Notes: generated by a model not told the origin, from the sequence alone. A stretch of 64,000 bases of DNA from Roseiarcus sp963776665 (GCA_963776665.1 CAVZNQ010000029.1:70970-134969); one strand, 5' to 3'; shown: positions 32,180 to 42,108, counted from the first letter of the stretch. A program made the numbers and translations.

Positions 32180-33041
32180 CTACTCGGATTGGCGCGCTCG
32201 GCTCGCAACAACCAGAGCAATGCCGCCCAGAACCGCCAAAGACGCGAGGCCAAGGCGCAAGGTGATCGGCTCGCCGAGAAACATCGCGGCGGCGAGAGCG
32301 GTGAGCGCAGGGACGCTGAGCTGGACCGAGGCGCCCTCGGCCGCGCTCAAGCCGGGCAGGGCGGCGTACCAGATCGCATAGCCGAGGCCGGAAGCCGCGG
32401 CGCCCGAAAGGCAGGCGTATATCAATCCCGCGACCGGATGGCTCCCGATCGCCGCAGGCGCCGCCAGGACCAACGCCATCGGAACGGCGCGAATAAAATT
32501 GCCGGCGGTCGCCGCCAGCGGATCGAGGTTGCGGCGGCCCAAGATCGAATAGGCGCCCCAGGCTATTCCCGCCGCAAGCATCAGCGCGGCTCCAAGCAAA
32601 GGAGGCGCAGAAACTCCGGGAACGAGCAGCACGACCAATCCGGCGAGCGCGACCGCGAGGCCGAGCCATTGGAGAGGCGCTGGGTGATCTCCGCGGATTA
32701 TTCCGGCAATCACCATCGTCGCCTGCACGGCCCCGAACAGAAGGAGCGCGCCTGCGCCTGCAGTCAGCGACACATAGGCGAAGGAGAAGGCTGCCGCATA
32801 AACGAAGAGCGCGAAGGCCCCCGGCCAGGAGCCGCCCTGCCGCTGGCCGCGGCGAGAGATCGCGGCGATCGCCCAGAGCATCGCCGCGCCAGACCCGATC
32901 CGGACGATGGTGAAAGTCGCCGGGTCGATATCGGTTTCGGAGCAGGGCCAGCCGGCACAGAATCGAATTGGCCGCGAAAGCAACCATCGCCAACGCCGTG
33001 AGCGAAATCGTCACGGTTCGGCTCGTCCCTGCTGTTTTCAT
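32180..33041 (-). pseudogene. EamA/DMT-family transporter, one-base frameshift
   Basis: The N-terminal helix (MKTAGTSRTVTISLTALAMV, then FAANSILCRLAL) is in one frame; the remaining nine-or-so helices (SETDIDPATFTIVRIGSGAA onward) are in another. Removing one base near 32942 joins them as LCRLALSETDIDPATF, giving a 286-aa protein of normal EamA size with two five-helix halves (LALAVALAGLVVLLVPG-type loops). Such proteins export or import small metabolites. No other damage is seen, so sequence error is likely. Confidence 0.8.
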
Positions 33042-33158
33042 GGCCAAACTTCGCATGAAGTGCGGGGCAAAACGGCTCCCTCCCTTGTGTCGGCGCATGC
33101 ACCTTCCAGGTATGCTGGTTGGGGCGACGCGAGTTCGAATGATTCAGGAAGACGATCG

Positions 33159-33746
33159 ATGAAAGTCGCGCCCGAGCTCCTGCTCCCCAACCGGACCGGC
33201 GCCTTGCCGTCCAACATCGCGTATCTGCGCGACAGATACCCTGAGCCGGAGTGGCGGACGCACCGCAACTTCGGCGAGCTGTCGGACTTCTGGCTTCAGG
33301 TTCATGCCATGTTACGCGAGGAAGGCGGGTCGCTGAAGCGGATGACGCATGCCTTCCGCGAAGGGCGGGTGGACGCCCCCGACCTCCACCGGGTCTTTGC
33401 TCCGCGCCTGAGGCGCTTCCTCCAGCACCTCGAGGGGCACCACAGCATCGAGGACGATCACTTGTTCCCGCGCTTCCGCGCGTTGGACCCGCGGATGATC
33501 GTGGGCTTCGATCTCCTGGAGAATGATCACGCGATCATCCACGAGAAGCTCATAGCGTCCGCGGAGAGCGGCCAAAACCTGATCGCGGCGCTGGCCCACG
33601 GGGGAGATGCGGCCCGCCGCGCGGCTGACGCCCACGCCGCCAACGCAGACCGCATGCTCGATTGGCTCATCCGGCATCTTTCCGACGAGGAGGACTTGGT
33701 GATCCCCGCCATGCTCGAGCACACCGACCGGGCCATTCTCTCATAG
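33159..33746 (+). CDS. Hemerythrin-like (HHE) domain protein
   Basis: 195 aa. The four-helix HHE cation-binding pattern: FWLQVHAMLREEGG, RRFLQHLEGHHSIEDDHLFP (His-His-x3-Asp-His), LENDHAIIHEKL, and RHLSDEEDLVIPAML. Such proteins bind di-iron and handle O2, NO or oxidative stress. The start at 33159 follows CAGGAAGACGATCG. The frame open to 32907 is the antisense of the transporter. It stands alone. Confidence 0.88.
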   Translation: MKVAPELLLPNRTGALPSNIAYLRDRYPEPEWRTHRNFGELSDFWLQVHAMLREEGGSLKRMTHAFREGRVDAPDLHRVFAPRLRRFLQHLEGHHSIEDDHLFPRFRALDPRMIVGFDLLENDHAIIHEKLIASAESGQNLIAALAHGGDAARRAADAHAANADRMLDWLIRHLSDEEDLVIPAMLEHTDRAILS

Positions 33747-33794
33747 GCGATCTCCAACCCCCGCCCACGCGAGTTGGCGCGTTGGCTGAGGGCT

Positions 33795-35708
33795 TCAAAC
33801 CTTTGCCCCGGCGTCGAGCACCGCGCGCAGTTTTAGCGCGAGTTCCCGCTGGGTGTAGGGTTTGGCGAGAAACTGGACGTCCGGGTCGAGCTGCCCGTTA
33901 TGGACGATGGCGTTTCGCGCATAGCCGGTGGTGAAGAGAACGGGCAGTCCCGGACGCAGGGCGATCGCCTCGATGGACAGCGTTCGCCCATTCATGCCCT
34001 GGGGGAGAACGACGTCGGTGAACAGGATGTCGATTCTTTCGCCTCCCCGAACCTGACCCAGCGCTTCGGGGCCATTCCGGGCGGTGAGGACGGCATAGCC
34101 CAATTCGCGCAGCAAGCTTTCGGTCGAATTGCGGACGTCATCGTCGTCCTCGACCATCAACACCGTTTCTCCCGAGCGGGCCGCCGGAAGTTGCGCGCTC
34201 TCCGTCCGCGCGGCTGCGGGAACGGATTCGATCCTCGCGGCTCCGCTCATCCGCGGCAGGTAGATCTTGGCGGTGGTCCCCGCTCCGACCTCGCTGTAGA
34301 AACGGATGTGGCCTTTCGACTGCTTGACGAAACCATAGATCATCGCGAGCCCAAGGCCGGTGCGGGTCTGGGCGCTCTTGGTGGTGAAGAACGGCTCGAA
34401 TACCTTGCTCAGATTCTCCGGTGAGATGCCCGTCCCAGTGTCGGTGACCGAGAGCAAGACGTACTGGCCGGGCGCGACGTCGCCGAACTGCCTGCAATAG
34501 GCCTCGTCGAGCGAGGCGTTGGCGGTCTCAATTGTGATGCGGCCGCCGTCAGGCATGGCGTCGCGCGCGTTGACGACGAGATTGACGATGGCGTTCTCGA
34601 GCTGGCTTGCATCTACGTATGTCGGCCAGACGCCGCTTCCGAGGATGGTCTCGACCGCCATCGTCTCCCCCACTGTGCGGGACAGCATCTCGGACAGGCC
34701 GGCGACCAACCGGTTGAGGTCAACCTGCTGCGGGCTCAGAACCTGCTGGCGGGAGAACGCGAGCAGGCGTTGGGTAAGCGCGGCGGCTCGTCTCGCGCCC
34801 TGCATCGCCGCCGCGATCGGCTTGCCGATCGACGGCGCGTCCGCCGTTCCCGTGCGCTCGAGACGCCGCTCGGCCGAGTCGAGATTGCCGATGACGACAG
34901 TCATGAGGTTATTGAAGTCGTGGGCGATGCCGCCGGCGAGGAGGCCGATCGACTCCATCTTTTGCGTCTGCGCCAGGATGGCCTGCGCGTCCTTGCGGAT
35001 GCGAGTTTCCTCCGCCAGCGCTTCGGAACGCTCGCGCAATTCCCGGATAAAGGCGCCGCTCAAAAGGAGCGCCCCGAACGCAGCCCCGGCAGCGCTCGCC
35101 AGGGCGATCAGGACGATGCCGAGCATAATCGCGCGCGCCGTCGCCTCAGCCGCTTGCCGCTTCTCGAGAAGGTCGCTCTCCGCGGCGCTGAACTCGTCGT
35201 CAATCGCGCGGAACGATTCGAGGGTCTGCTGGCCGCGCCCGGTCATCACGAATTCAACCGCTTCAGCGAACTGGCCGTTACGGCCGAGGTCGATCGTTCT
35301 TGTCGAGGTCCTTAGCAGGTCTTCGATCGACAAGCCCATGCGATCGAGGCGCGCCGTCTGGTCCCGGCTGTCAGCGACGAGAGATCGCAAATTGGCCAAA
35401 GCCTGGGGTATCGCCGCCCGCGCCTCGTCGTAAGGCGCGAGAAAGCCTTCCGATCTTGTCAACAGGAAGCCGCGCTTGGCCAATTCAAGGTCCTGCACCT
35501 TGCCGAGCAACTCTGAGGCTCCGGCGCGCACCTCGAGCGAGTGAGCAACCCAATCGGCGGCGGTATTGACGCGCTCGATCATGGCTGTGGCCATGACGCC
35601 GGCAAGAATCATGAGGGCGAAACTTGCAAGGGCAAGTATGTTGGCGGCGCGCCGGCCGAGGTTCGGCCAGGATGGCCCAAACCCAAATCCACTCTCGGCA
35701 TTCGGCAT
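33795..35708 (-). CDS. CHASE3-type hybrid histidine kinase with C-terminal receiver
   Basis: 637 aa. First helix (about 20-42), CHASE3 domain (about 45-185, with ELLGKVQDLELAKRGFLLTR), second helix (about 195-220), H-box AGGIAHDFNNLMTVVIGNLD, ATPase boxes NLVVNARDAMPDGG, DTGTGISPENL and TGLGLAMIYGFV, then a receiver (VLMVEDDDDVRN, FTDVVLPQGMNG, LAKPYTQ). It is the same class of enzyme as the 12548 kinase, but intact. A TTG four codons upstream of the ATG at 35708 is possible. Divergent from the single-domain regulator at 35796. Confidence 0.92.
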   Translation of the reverse strand: MPNAESGFGFGPSWPNLGRRAANILALASFALMILAGVMATAMIERVNTAADWVAHSLEVRAGASELLGKVQDLELAKRGFLLTRSEGFLAPYDEARAAIPQALANLRSLVADSRDQTARLDRMGLSIEDLLRTSTRTIDLGRNGQFAEAVEFVMTGRGQQTLESFRAIDDEFSAAESDLLEKRQAAEATARAIMLGIVLIALASAAGAAFGALLLSGAFIRELRERSEALAEETRIRKDAQAILAQTQKMESIGLLAGGIAHDFNNLMTVVIGNLDSAERRLERTGTADAPSIGKPIAAAMQGARRAAALTQRLLAFSRQQVLSPQQVDLNRLVAGLSEMLSRTVGETMAVETILGSGVWPTYVDASQLENAIVNLVVNARDAMPDGGRITIETANASLDEAYCRQFGDVAPGQYVLLSVTDTGTGISPENLSKVFEPFFTTKSAQTRTGLGLAMIYGFVKQSKGHIRFYSEVGAGTTAKIYLPRMSGAARIESVPAAARTESAQLPAARSGETVLMVEDDDDVRNSTESLLRELGYAVLTARNGPEALGQVRGGERIDILFTDVVLPQGMNGRTLSIEAIALRPGLPVLFTTGYARNAIVHNGQLDPDVQFLAKPYTQRELALKLRAVLDAGAKV

Positions 35709-35795
35709 TCGTAAGACCAACTCCGACGCGTGTTCCCGCCTTGTGCTGCGGATCGATTGTGGTACCGTCCTGCCGGCTTCGCAACCGGAGGAGGC

Positions 35796-36173
35796 ATGGC
35801 GAGAATACTGGTCGTCGACGACGAGCCGCTGATCAGCGAACTGACCGGGGACTGGCTATCGGAACTGGGTCATGTCGTGGTTGGCCCGGCGCACAGTCTG
35901 GCGGCGGCGCTCAAGCTTGTCGAGATGGACCTGGATGCGGCTATTGTCGACGTGGCCCTAGGCAAGGACATGAGCTATCCGCTCGCCGACGTGTTGAGCG
36001 CGCGCGGCGTCCCGTTTGCACTGGCGTCGGGATATGGGCAGGACGGGATTGAACCGCGGTACCGGTCCCGTTCGACTCTCGGCAAGCCGTTCGAATTTGC
36101 GACGTTCAGCCGCGTTGTCGACCAGTTGCTGGCCGAAGGCCGAACGCCGGAAGCGCGCGCGGAGGCGCGCTGA
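35796..36173 (+). CDS. Single-domain response regulator
   Basis: 125 aa, receiver only: MARILVVDDEPLISELTGDW, acceptor Asp in AIVDVALG, ALASGYG, and the Lys in LGKPFEFATF. GGAGGAGGC precedes ATG 35796. No output domain; such CheY-like proteins relay phosphate or compete for kinase. It is divergent from the hybrid kinase, a natural partner by position. Confidence 0.9.
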   Translation: MARILVVDDEPLISELTGDWLSELGHVVVGPAHSLAAALKLVEMDLDAAIVDVALGKDMSYPLADVLSARGVPFALASGYGQDGIEPRYRSRSTLGKPFEFATFSRVVDQLLAEGRTPEARAEAR

Positions 36174-36180
36174 CCCGCCC

Positions 36181-37236
36181 TTATCTCAGCGAAGCGTTGA
36201 TTGACGCGAGCGCGTTCGAGCCCGGGCAGAGTTCGCGCTCGGCGAGCTCGTTCAGCGGCCGCGCCGTCGTGCCGAGAATCTCGTGCAGCTCGTCGGCCTC
36301 TTCATTGACGTAGATGAGGCCGGTGACGATCTCGCCGGCGACGCGGGCGCGCTCGAGCGTGGCGAGCGCCGCGGCCCGATCGCGGCAATTGTGATCGGCG
36401 TCGAGCTTGCGCAGGACGATCGTCGAACCGTCGTGCATCGCGACCGCCTGGCTCGCCCCTTCCTCGTAGTCGATTTCGATCGGCTCGCGCCCAGTGATGA
36501 AATCGAGCGCGTTGACGGCGATATTGTGCTCGCGCACGTAGTCGAAACTCTTGGTCGAGCCGGCGTGATTGTTGAAGGTGACGCAGGGCGAGACGACGTC
36601 GATTAAGGCAGCGCCGCGGTGCTCGAACGCCGCCTTGATGAGCGGCGTGAGTTGAGCCTTGTCGCCGGAGAAGCTCCGGGCGACGAATGAGGCGCCGAGC
36701 CCGATCGCCATGGCGACGAGATCGATCGGCTGGTCGAGCGCGCCCGACCCCTTCTTGCTCGTCGATCCGCGGTCGGCGGTGGCGGAGAACTGCCCCTTGG
36801 TCAACCCGTAAACGCCGTTGTTCTCGACGATATAGACCATATTGACGCCGCGTCGCATCGCATGGGCGAACTGGCCGAGCCCGATCGACGCGGTGTCGCC
36901 GTCGCCGGAGACGCCGAGATAGATGAGGTCGCGGTTGGCGAGGTTGGCGCCGGTCAGCACCGACGGCATGCGCCCGTGCACCGAATTGAAGCCGTGGCTC
37001 TGGCCGAGCATGTAGGTGGGGGTCTTCGACGAGCAGCCAATTCCGCTGAGCTTGGCGATCCGGTGCGGCGGCAGGCTCAGTTCGAAGCAGGCATGCATGA
37101 TCGCCGCGCTGATCGCGTCGTGCCCGCAGCCGGCGCATAGCGTCGACATCGAGCCTTCGTAGTCGCGGTGGGTGAAGCCGAGCGCGTTGACCGCGATCGA
37201 GGGGTGGTGAAACTTCGGCTTCGCGAGATAGGTCAT
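36181..37236 (-). CDS. korB: 2-oxoacid:ferredoxin oxidoreductase, beta subunit
   Basis: 351 aa. Thiamine diphosphate-binding beta subunit: STLCAGCGHDAISAAIM, GCSSKTPTYMLGQSHGFNSV, GVSGDGDTASIGLGQF, ENNGVYGLTKGQFSATAD. KorA-KorB-type enzymes oxidise a 2-oxoacid (2-oxoglutarate most often) to acyl-CoA and reduce ferredoxin, or run in reverse. The start overlaps the korA stop (ATGA). The third gene of an operon with a flavoprotein and korA. The substrate is not proven. Confidence 0.88.
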   Translation of the reverse strand: MTYLAKPKFHHPSIAVNALGFTHRDYEGSMSTLCAGCGHDAISAAIMHACFELSLPPHRIAKLSGIGCSSKTPTYMLGQSHGFNSVHGRMPSVLTGANLANRDLIYLGVSGDGDTASIGLGQFAHAMRRGVNMVYIVENNGVYGLTKGQFSATADRGSTSKKGSGALDQPIDLVAMAIGLGASFVARSFSGDKAQLTPLIKAAFEHRGAALIDVVSPCVTFNNHAGSTKSFDYVREHNIAVNALDFITGREPIEIDYEEGASQAVAMHDGSTIVLRKLDADHNCRDRAAALATLERARVAGEIVTGLIYVNEEADELHEILGTTARPLNELAERELCPGSNALASINASLR

Positions 37237-39068
37237 TGGGCGGCCTCGAGCGGTTGGGGCGCCGCAGACTTGCGCAGGCGCGTCGCGATTTCGCGATGAA
37301 TGTAGCGGGCGGAGGTCGGCATGCCGTTGAAGTGGAGGATCGGCGTCCAGCGGTCCGTCGCCACGCCGAGATCGGTCGAGATCAGCGTGCGCATCTGCGC
37401 ATCGCGATTTTGCTCGACCACAAAGATCCGGTCGTGGGCGCCGATGAATTCCTGGACCTCCCGCGTCATGGGAAACGCGCGGATGCGCAGGGTGTCCACA
37501 TGAATGCCCTCGTCGGCCAGCATCTTCTGGGCTTCGTCCATCGAAGCGGAGGTCGATCCGTACTGGAGGACTCCGACCCGCGTCGGCTTCGTCGCCCGTT
37601 TGAGCACCGGCGCCGGCAGCAAGCCGCGCGCTGTCTCGAACTTGCGTTCCAGCCGCTCCATGTTGTCGATATAGGGCAGGCCTTCCTCGGTGTAGCGCGC
37701 GAAGCGGTCGCGGCTGGTGCCGCGGGTGAAATAGGCGCCGCGCGTCGGATGGCCGCCGGGAAGCGTCCGATAGGGAATGCCGTCGCCGTCGACGTCGTCG
37801 TAGCGTCCGAAATTCGGCGCTTTTTCCAGCTTCTCGAACGAGAGAACCTTCCCGCGGTCGTAGACGCGGGCGTCATCCCATCGGAACGGCGCGCTGAGGT
37901 GCGAATTCATCCCGATGTCGAGGTCGAGCAAGACGAATACGACCGTTTGCAGCCGCTCGGCGAGATCGAAGGCGCGAGCCGCGAATTCAAACGCTTCGTT
38001 CGGACCGTCGGGAATGAGAAGTACGTGCTTGGTGTCGCCATGCGAGGCGAAGGCGCACGAGAGGAGATCGGACTGCTGGGTGCGAGTCGGCATTCCGGTC
38101 GACGGACCGCCGCGCTGCACGTCGAACACCACCACTGGAATTTCGGCGAAATAGGCCAGGCCGAAAAATTCCTGCATCAACGAGATGCCGGGGCCGGAGG
38201 TCGCGGTGAAGGCGCGGGCGCCGTTCCAGCCGGCGCCGACTGCAACGCCAATCGCGGCGATCTCGTCTTCGGCCTGGACGATGGCGTAGTTCTTTTTGCC
38301 CGTCGCCTTGTCGATCCGGTAACGCGCGCAATTGCGTTCGAACGCCTCGGCGAGCGAGGTCGAGGGCGTGATCGGATACCATGCGCAGACCGTTGCGCCG
38401 CCGTAGACGGCGCCGAGCGCGGCGGCGTAGTTCCCCTCGACGAGAATGCGGTCGCCGACCGCGTCGCTGCGCCGGACCCGAACGCCGATCGGACATTCGA
38501 AGCGCGATCTGGCTTCATCGAGGCCGATGCGCAGCGCCCGCTGATTGGCCTCGATGAGCTTGTCCTTGCCCTTGAAGCGTTCGGCGGCGAGCTTCTCCAT
38601 CACCGCGAGATCGATGTCCAGAAGGGCGGCGAGCGCGCCGACATAAACGATGTTCTTGTAGAGTTGACGCTGCCTTGGGTCCGAATATTGGGCGGCGCAG
38701 ATCTCGGTCAGCGGCATGCCCAGAACAACGATGTCGTCGCGCATGCTCGAGGGCGGCAACGGCCGGGACGAATCGTAGAAGAGGTAGCCGCCCGGCTCCA
38801 GCGCCGCGACATCCTGCGCGAAGGTCTGCGCGTTCATCGCCACCAGTATGTCGGCCCCGCCCCGCGCGCCGAGCCACCCTTGTTCGCTGACCCGCACTTC
38901 ATACCAGGTCGGCAGTCCCTGGATGTTGGAGGGAAAGATGTTGCGCGGCGCGATCGGGACGCCCATGCGCAGGATCGATCGCGCAAACAGGAGATTGGCG
39001 CTGGCCGAACCCGAGCCGTTGACGTTGGCGAAGCGAATGACGAAGTCGTTTACAGCGTGGATCGGCAT
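37233..39068 (-). CDS. korA: 2-oxoacid:ferredoxin oxidoreductase, fused gamma-alpha subunit
   Basis: 611 aa. The N-terminal gamma domain (about 1-190: MPIHAVNDFVIRFANVNGSG) precedes the alpha domain with NYAAALGAVYGGATVCAWYP, ITPSTSLAEAFE, and FTATSGPGISLMQEFFGLAY. The start chosen is MPIHAV at 39068; the frame is open to 39341 but that part is antisense of the upstream gene. It overlaps the flavoprotein stop by 19 bases, so the genes are coupled. Heterodimer with KorB. Confidence 0.88.
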   Translation of the reverse strand: MPIHAVNDFVIRFANVNGSGSASANLLFARSILRMGVPIAPRNIFPSNIQGLPTWYEVRVSEQGWLGARGGADILVAMNAQTFAQDVAALEPGGYLFYDSSRPLPPSSMRDDIVVLGMPLTEICAAQYSDPRQRQLYKNIVYVGALAALLDIDLAVMEKLAAERFKGKDKLIEANQRALRIGLDEARSRFECPIGVRVRRSDAVGDRILVEGNYAAALGAVYGGATVCAWYPITPSTSLAEAFERNCARYRIDKATGKKNYAIVQAEDEIAAIGVAVGAGWNGARAFTATSGPGISLMQEFFGLAYFAEIPVVVFDVQRGGPSTGMPTRTQQSDLLSCAFASHGDTKHVLLIPDGPNEAFEFAARAFDLAERLQTVVFVLLDLDIGMNSHLSAPFRWDDARVYDRGKVLSFEKLEKAPNFGRYDDVDGDGIPYRTLPGGHPTRGAYFTRGTSRDRFARYTEEGLPYIDNMERLERKFETARGLLPAPVLKRATKPTRVGVLQYGSTSASMDEAQKMLADEGIHVDTLRIRAFPMTREVQEFIGAHDRIFVVEQNRDAQMRTLISTDLGVATDRWTPILHFNGMPTSARYIHREIATRLRKSAAPQPLEAAQ

Positions 39069-40891
39069 TGGTGTCCGGCTTGCGCCATTTCGATGGTGAA
39101 CTTCATCATGTCCCAGGCGCCGGTCGGGCAGCGTTCGGCGCAGAGCCCGCAGTGCAGGCAGAGGTCCTCGTCCTTGACCATGACCCGCCGGGTCTTGACC
39201 GGCTCCGAGACATAGATCGCCTGGGTAAGGTTGAGCGCCGGCGCGGTCAGCGAACGTCTGAGCGCGTCTTCGGGCGCGTTGGGCACGAACGAGATGCAGT
39301 CGATCGGGCAGACGTCCACGCAGGCGTCGCACTCGATGCATAGCGGTGCGGAGAACACCGTCTGGACATCGCAGTTGAGGCAGCGATGCGCTTCGCCGAG
39401 CGCCTGCTTCAGGTCGAAGCCGAGCTCGACCTCGGTCTCGATGTTCTTGAGCGCCACCGCGTTCTCGACATGGGGCACCTGGAACCGGCGGTCGAGGGTG
39501 ATGTCATTGTCGTAGGACCACTCGTGTATGCCCATCTTCTGGCTGACGAGATTGGTCAACGGATCGGGGCGCAGGCCGGGGTCCTGGCCGCGGCAGAAAG
39601 CGTCGATCGAGATCGCGGCCTCGTGGCCGTGCGCGACCGCGGTGATGATGTTCTTGGGTCCGAACGCGGCGTCGCCGCCGAAGAAAACGTTCGGCAGGCT
39701 CGACTGGAAGGTGACCGCGTCGACGGCGGGCAGGCCGTCGGGGCCAAAGGCGACGCCCGCATCGCTCTCGATCCACGGAAACGCGTTTTCCTGGCCAACC
39801 GCGATCAGGACGTCGTCGCATTCTATCAGGACGTCCGGTTCGCCGGTCGGGACGAGCAGACGGCGGCCGCGTTCGTCCTTCGTCGCCGTCATCTTCTCGA
39901 AGACGACGCCGGTCAAGCGGCTCCCTTCATGAGTGAACGCCTTGGGCGCATGGAAATTGAGGATCGCGACGCCCTCGCGCATCGCGTCTTCCTTCTCCCA
40001 TGGCGAGGCTTTCATCTCGGCGAACCCGGAGCGCACGACGACCTTGACGTCGGCCCCGCCGAGGCGTCGCGCGGTCCGGCAGCAATCCATGGCGGTGTTG
40101 CCGCCGCCCAGCACCACCACCCGCCGGCCGATTGACGAGACATGGCCGAAGGAAACGCTGGCGAGCCAGTCGATGCCGATGTGAATGTGGTCCGCTGCTT
40201 TCGTGCGCCCGGGAATGTCGAGGTTGCGTCCGCGCGGCGCGCCGCAGCCGACGAAAATCGCATCGTAACCTTCGCCGACGAGGCCCTTGAGGCTGTCGAT
40301 GCGCCGTTCGGCGATGAACTGACCGCCGAGCGAGAGCGCGAAGCCGACCTCCTCGTCGATCACCTCGTCGGGGAGGCGAAACTTCGGAATTTGGCTCCGC
40401 ATCATGCCGCCGGCGCGCGAATCGGAATCGAACACCACGACTTCGTAGCCGATCGCCGCGAGATCGCGCGCCACCGTCAGCGACGCCGGGCCGGCGCCGA
40501 CACAGGCGATGCGCTTGCCGTTGCGCTCGGTCGGCGCGGGCGGCAACAACGCTGCGATGTCCTGTTTGTGGTCGGCGGCGACGCGCTTGAGCCGGCAGAT
40601 GGCGACCGGCTGCTCCTCGAGCCTTCCTCTACGGCATGCCGGCTCGCATGGGCGGTCGCAGGTGCGCCCGAGGATCCCCGGGAACACATTCGACTTCCAA
40701 TTGATCATGTAGGCGTCGTTATAGTCCCCGGCCGCGATCTTCCGGATATATTCCGGGACCGGAGTATGGGCGGGGCAGGCCCACTGACAATCGACGACTT
40801 TGTGAAAGTACTCGGGGTTCGACACGTCAGTCGGCTTCACGACCGCTTGCCCTTCCGCCCGTCCCAGGGATGCGAACTCGTCCGAATCCAT
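39050..40891 (-). CDS. GltD-like flavoprotein with C-terminal 2[4Fe-4S] domain
   Basis: 613 aa. The N-terminal glutamate-synthase small-subunit-like part has four Cys of a cluster (VDCQWACPAHTPVPEYI, RTCDRPCEPAC), then FAD and NAD(P) Rossmann motifs (ACVGAGPASLTVARDLAAIG, VVVLGGGNTAMDC). The C-terminal ferredoxin domain has CIECDACVDVCPIDC and CLHCGLCAERCP. In context it probably links NAD(P)H to the ferredoxin-type electrons of KorAB. It leads the operon. There is no glutamate synthase large subunit nearby, so GltD itself is unlikely. Confidence 0.88.
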   Translation of the reverse strand: MDSDEFASLGRAEGQAVVKPTDVSNPEYFHKVVDCQWACPAHTPVPEYIRKIAAGDYNDAYMINWKSNVFPGILGRTCDRPCEPACRRGRLEEQPVAICRLKRVAADHKQDIAALLPPAPTERNGKRIACVGAGPASLTVARDLAAIGYEVVVFDSDSRAGGMMRSQIPKFRLPDEVIDEEVGFALSLGGQFIAERRIDSLKGLVGEGYDAIFVGCGAPRGRNLDIPGRTKAADHIHIGIDWLASVSFGHVSSIGRRVVVLGGGNTAMDCCRTARRLGGADVKVVVRSGFAEMKASPWEKEDAMREGVAILNFHAPKAFTHEGSRLTGVVFEKMTATKDERGRRLLVPTGEPDVLIECDDVLIAVGQENAFPWIESDAGVAFGPDGLPAVDAVTFQSSLPNVFFGGDAAFGPKNIITAVAHGHEAAISIDAFCRGQDPGLRPDPLTNLVSQKMGIHEWSYDNDITLDRRFQVPHVENAVALKNIETEVELGFDLKQALGEAHRCLNCDVQTVFSAPLCIECDACVDVCPIDCISFVPNAPEDALRRSLTAPALNLTQAIYVSEPVKTRRVMVKDEDLCLHCGLCAERCPTGAWDMMKFTIEMAQAGHQCRSTL

Positions 40892-41018
40892 TCTTACGCC
40901 AGCTTTCGGGCAGAACTGCTAAAATCGCTGAGGAGAAACGACAAAAGGTCGTGAAGTGGGTAGGACATCGCCGATTTCGCGTCAAGCAAGACCGTTAGCT
41001 TACCCAAATCGACTGAAA

Positions 41019-42053
41019 TTAAGCCTTAACGTTGGGCCAGGTGTCCGCCAGCCGGTAACCGGAAGGCCAGGGATCGGCCGGATCCAGCATATACTGATTG
41101 ATACCGGTAATCCATCCCCGCCCGGAAATGATCGGGACAATGGCGGCCCGGCCGGCGATCGCCGTCGAGCGGGCGATGCGGCAGACAAACTCCGAGCCGA
41201 TGATCGACCGGGCGCGATAGACGTCGCCTTCGGCCATCAGCCCGCGGGCGCTGAGCGTGGCCATGCGGGCCGAGCAGCCGGTTCCGGTCGGCGAGCGGTC
41301 GATCTTGCCGGGGCGGACGACGACCGCGTTGGGGCCGCTGAGCTCTTTTCCGTCGCGGGCGAGCGGGCCGGCGAACTGGCAGAACGAGATATGGTCCCAG
41401 CCTGCGGTCTCGGGATGAGCGAAGCCGAACTGCTCGTTGGCCGCCGCGGTGATCCTGACGCCGGTCTCGGCGAGGTCGCGCGCCTCGTCCGGCGCGATGA
41501 CGAAGCCGAGCGCCGCCGCGTCGACGATGACGAAGCTGTCGCCGCCATAGGCAATGTCGACCTTGAGCGTCCCCAGGCCTTCGACCTCGAGCGGCGCGTC
41601 GAGCCGGTCGGCGAACGAAGGCACGTTCTCGACGCTGATGCGCTCGGCCTTGCCGTCCCGGCAATCGGCGACGACCGCGATCAGCCCGCCCGGCGCCTCG
41701 AGGGTGAGATGCGTCTTGGGCTCCTGCATCGGCAGAATGCCGGCGTCGAGCAGCACCGTCGCGACGCAGATGGCGTTCGAGCCGGACATCGGGGGCGTAT
41801 CCTCGGGCTCCATGATGATGAAGCCCATCTGCGCCCGCGGGTCCTTGGCCGGCACGAGCAGGTTGACATGGCGAAAGACGCCGCCGCGCGGCTCGTTGAG
41901 CACGAAGGCGCGCAACGCGCCGTCCCTGGCGATGAACCGCGACTGCTCCCACAATGTCTCGCCGGGCGGGGCAGGGACCCCGCCGACGATCACGTCGCCG
42001 ACCTCGCCCTCGGCGTGGCAGGAGACGATGTGGATGATTTTGGAGGTGCGCAT
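41019..42053 (-). CDS. Proline racemase superfamily enzyme, Ser/Thr active-site variant
   Basis: 344 aa. The proline racemase fold acts on proline and hydroxyprolines by a two-base mechanism. The first catalytic position, normally Cys in MCGH, is Ser90 in PPMSGSN. The second, normally Cys in SPCGTGT, is Thr256 in DRSPTGTGCSA, with Cys260 four residues on. The rest (EPRGG, GGDSFVIVDA) follows the family. True racemases and 4-hydroxyproline epimerases have Cys in at least one position, so a dehydratase-like or different activity is possible. It stands alone. Confidence 0.8.
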   Translation of the reverse strand: MRTSKIIHIVSCHAEGEVGDVIVGGVPAPPGETLWEQSRFIARDGALRAFVLNEPRGGVFRHVNLLVPAKDPRAQMGFIIMEPEDTPPMSGSNAICVATVLLDAGILPMQEPKTHLTLEAPGGLIAVVADCRDGKAERISVENVPSFADRLDAPLEVEGLGTLKVDIAYGGDSFVIVDAAALGFVIAPDEARDLAETGVRITAAANEQFGFAHPETAGWDHISFCQFAGPLARDGKELSGPNAVVVRPGKIDRSPTGTGCSARMATLSARGLMAEGDVYRARSIIGSEFVCRIARSTAIAGRAAIVPIISGRGWITGINQYMLDPADPWPSGYRLADTWPNVKA

Positions 42054-42108
42054 GATATGCTCTTAGTAGCATCTCCTTGAGCAAGCTTGAGGGGTGGGAG
42101 GGGCGGCC

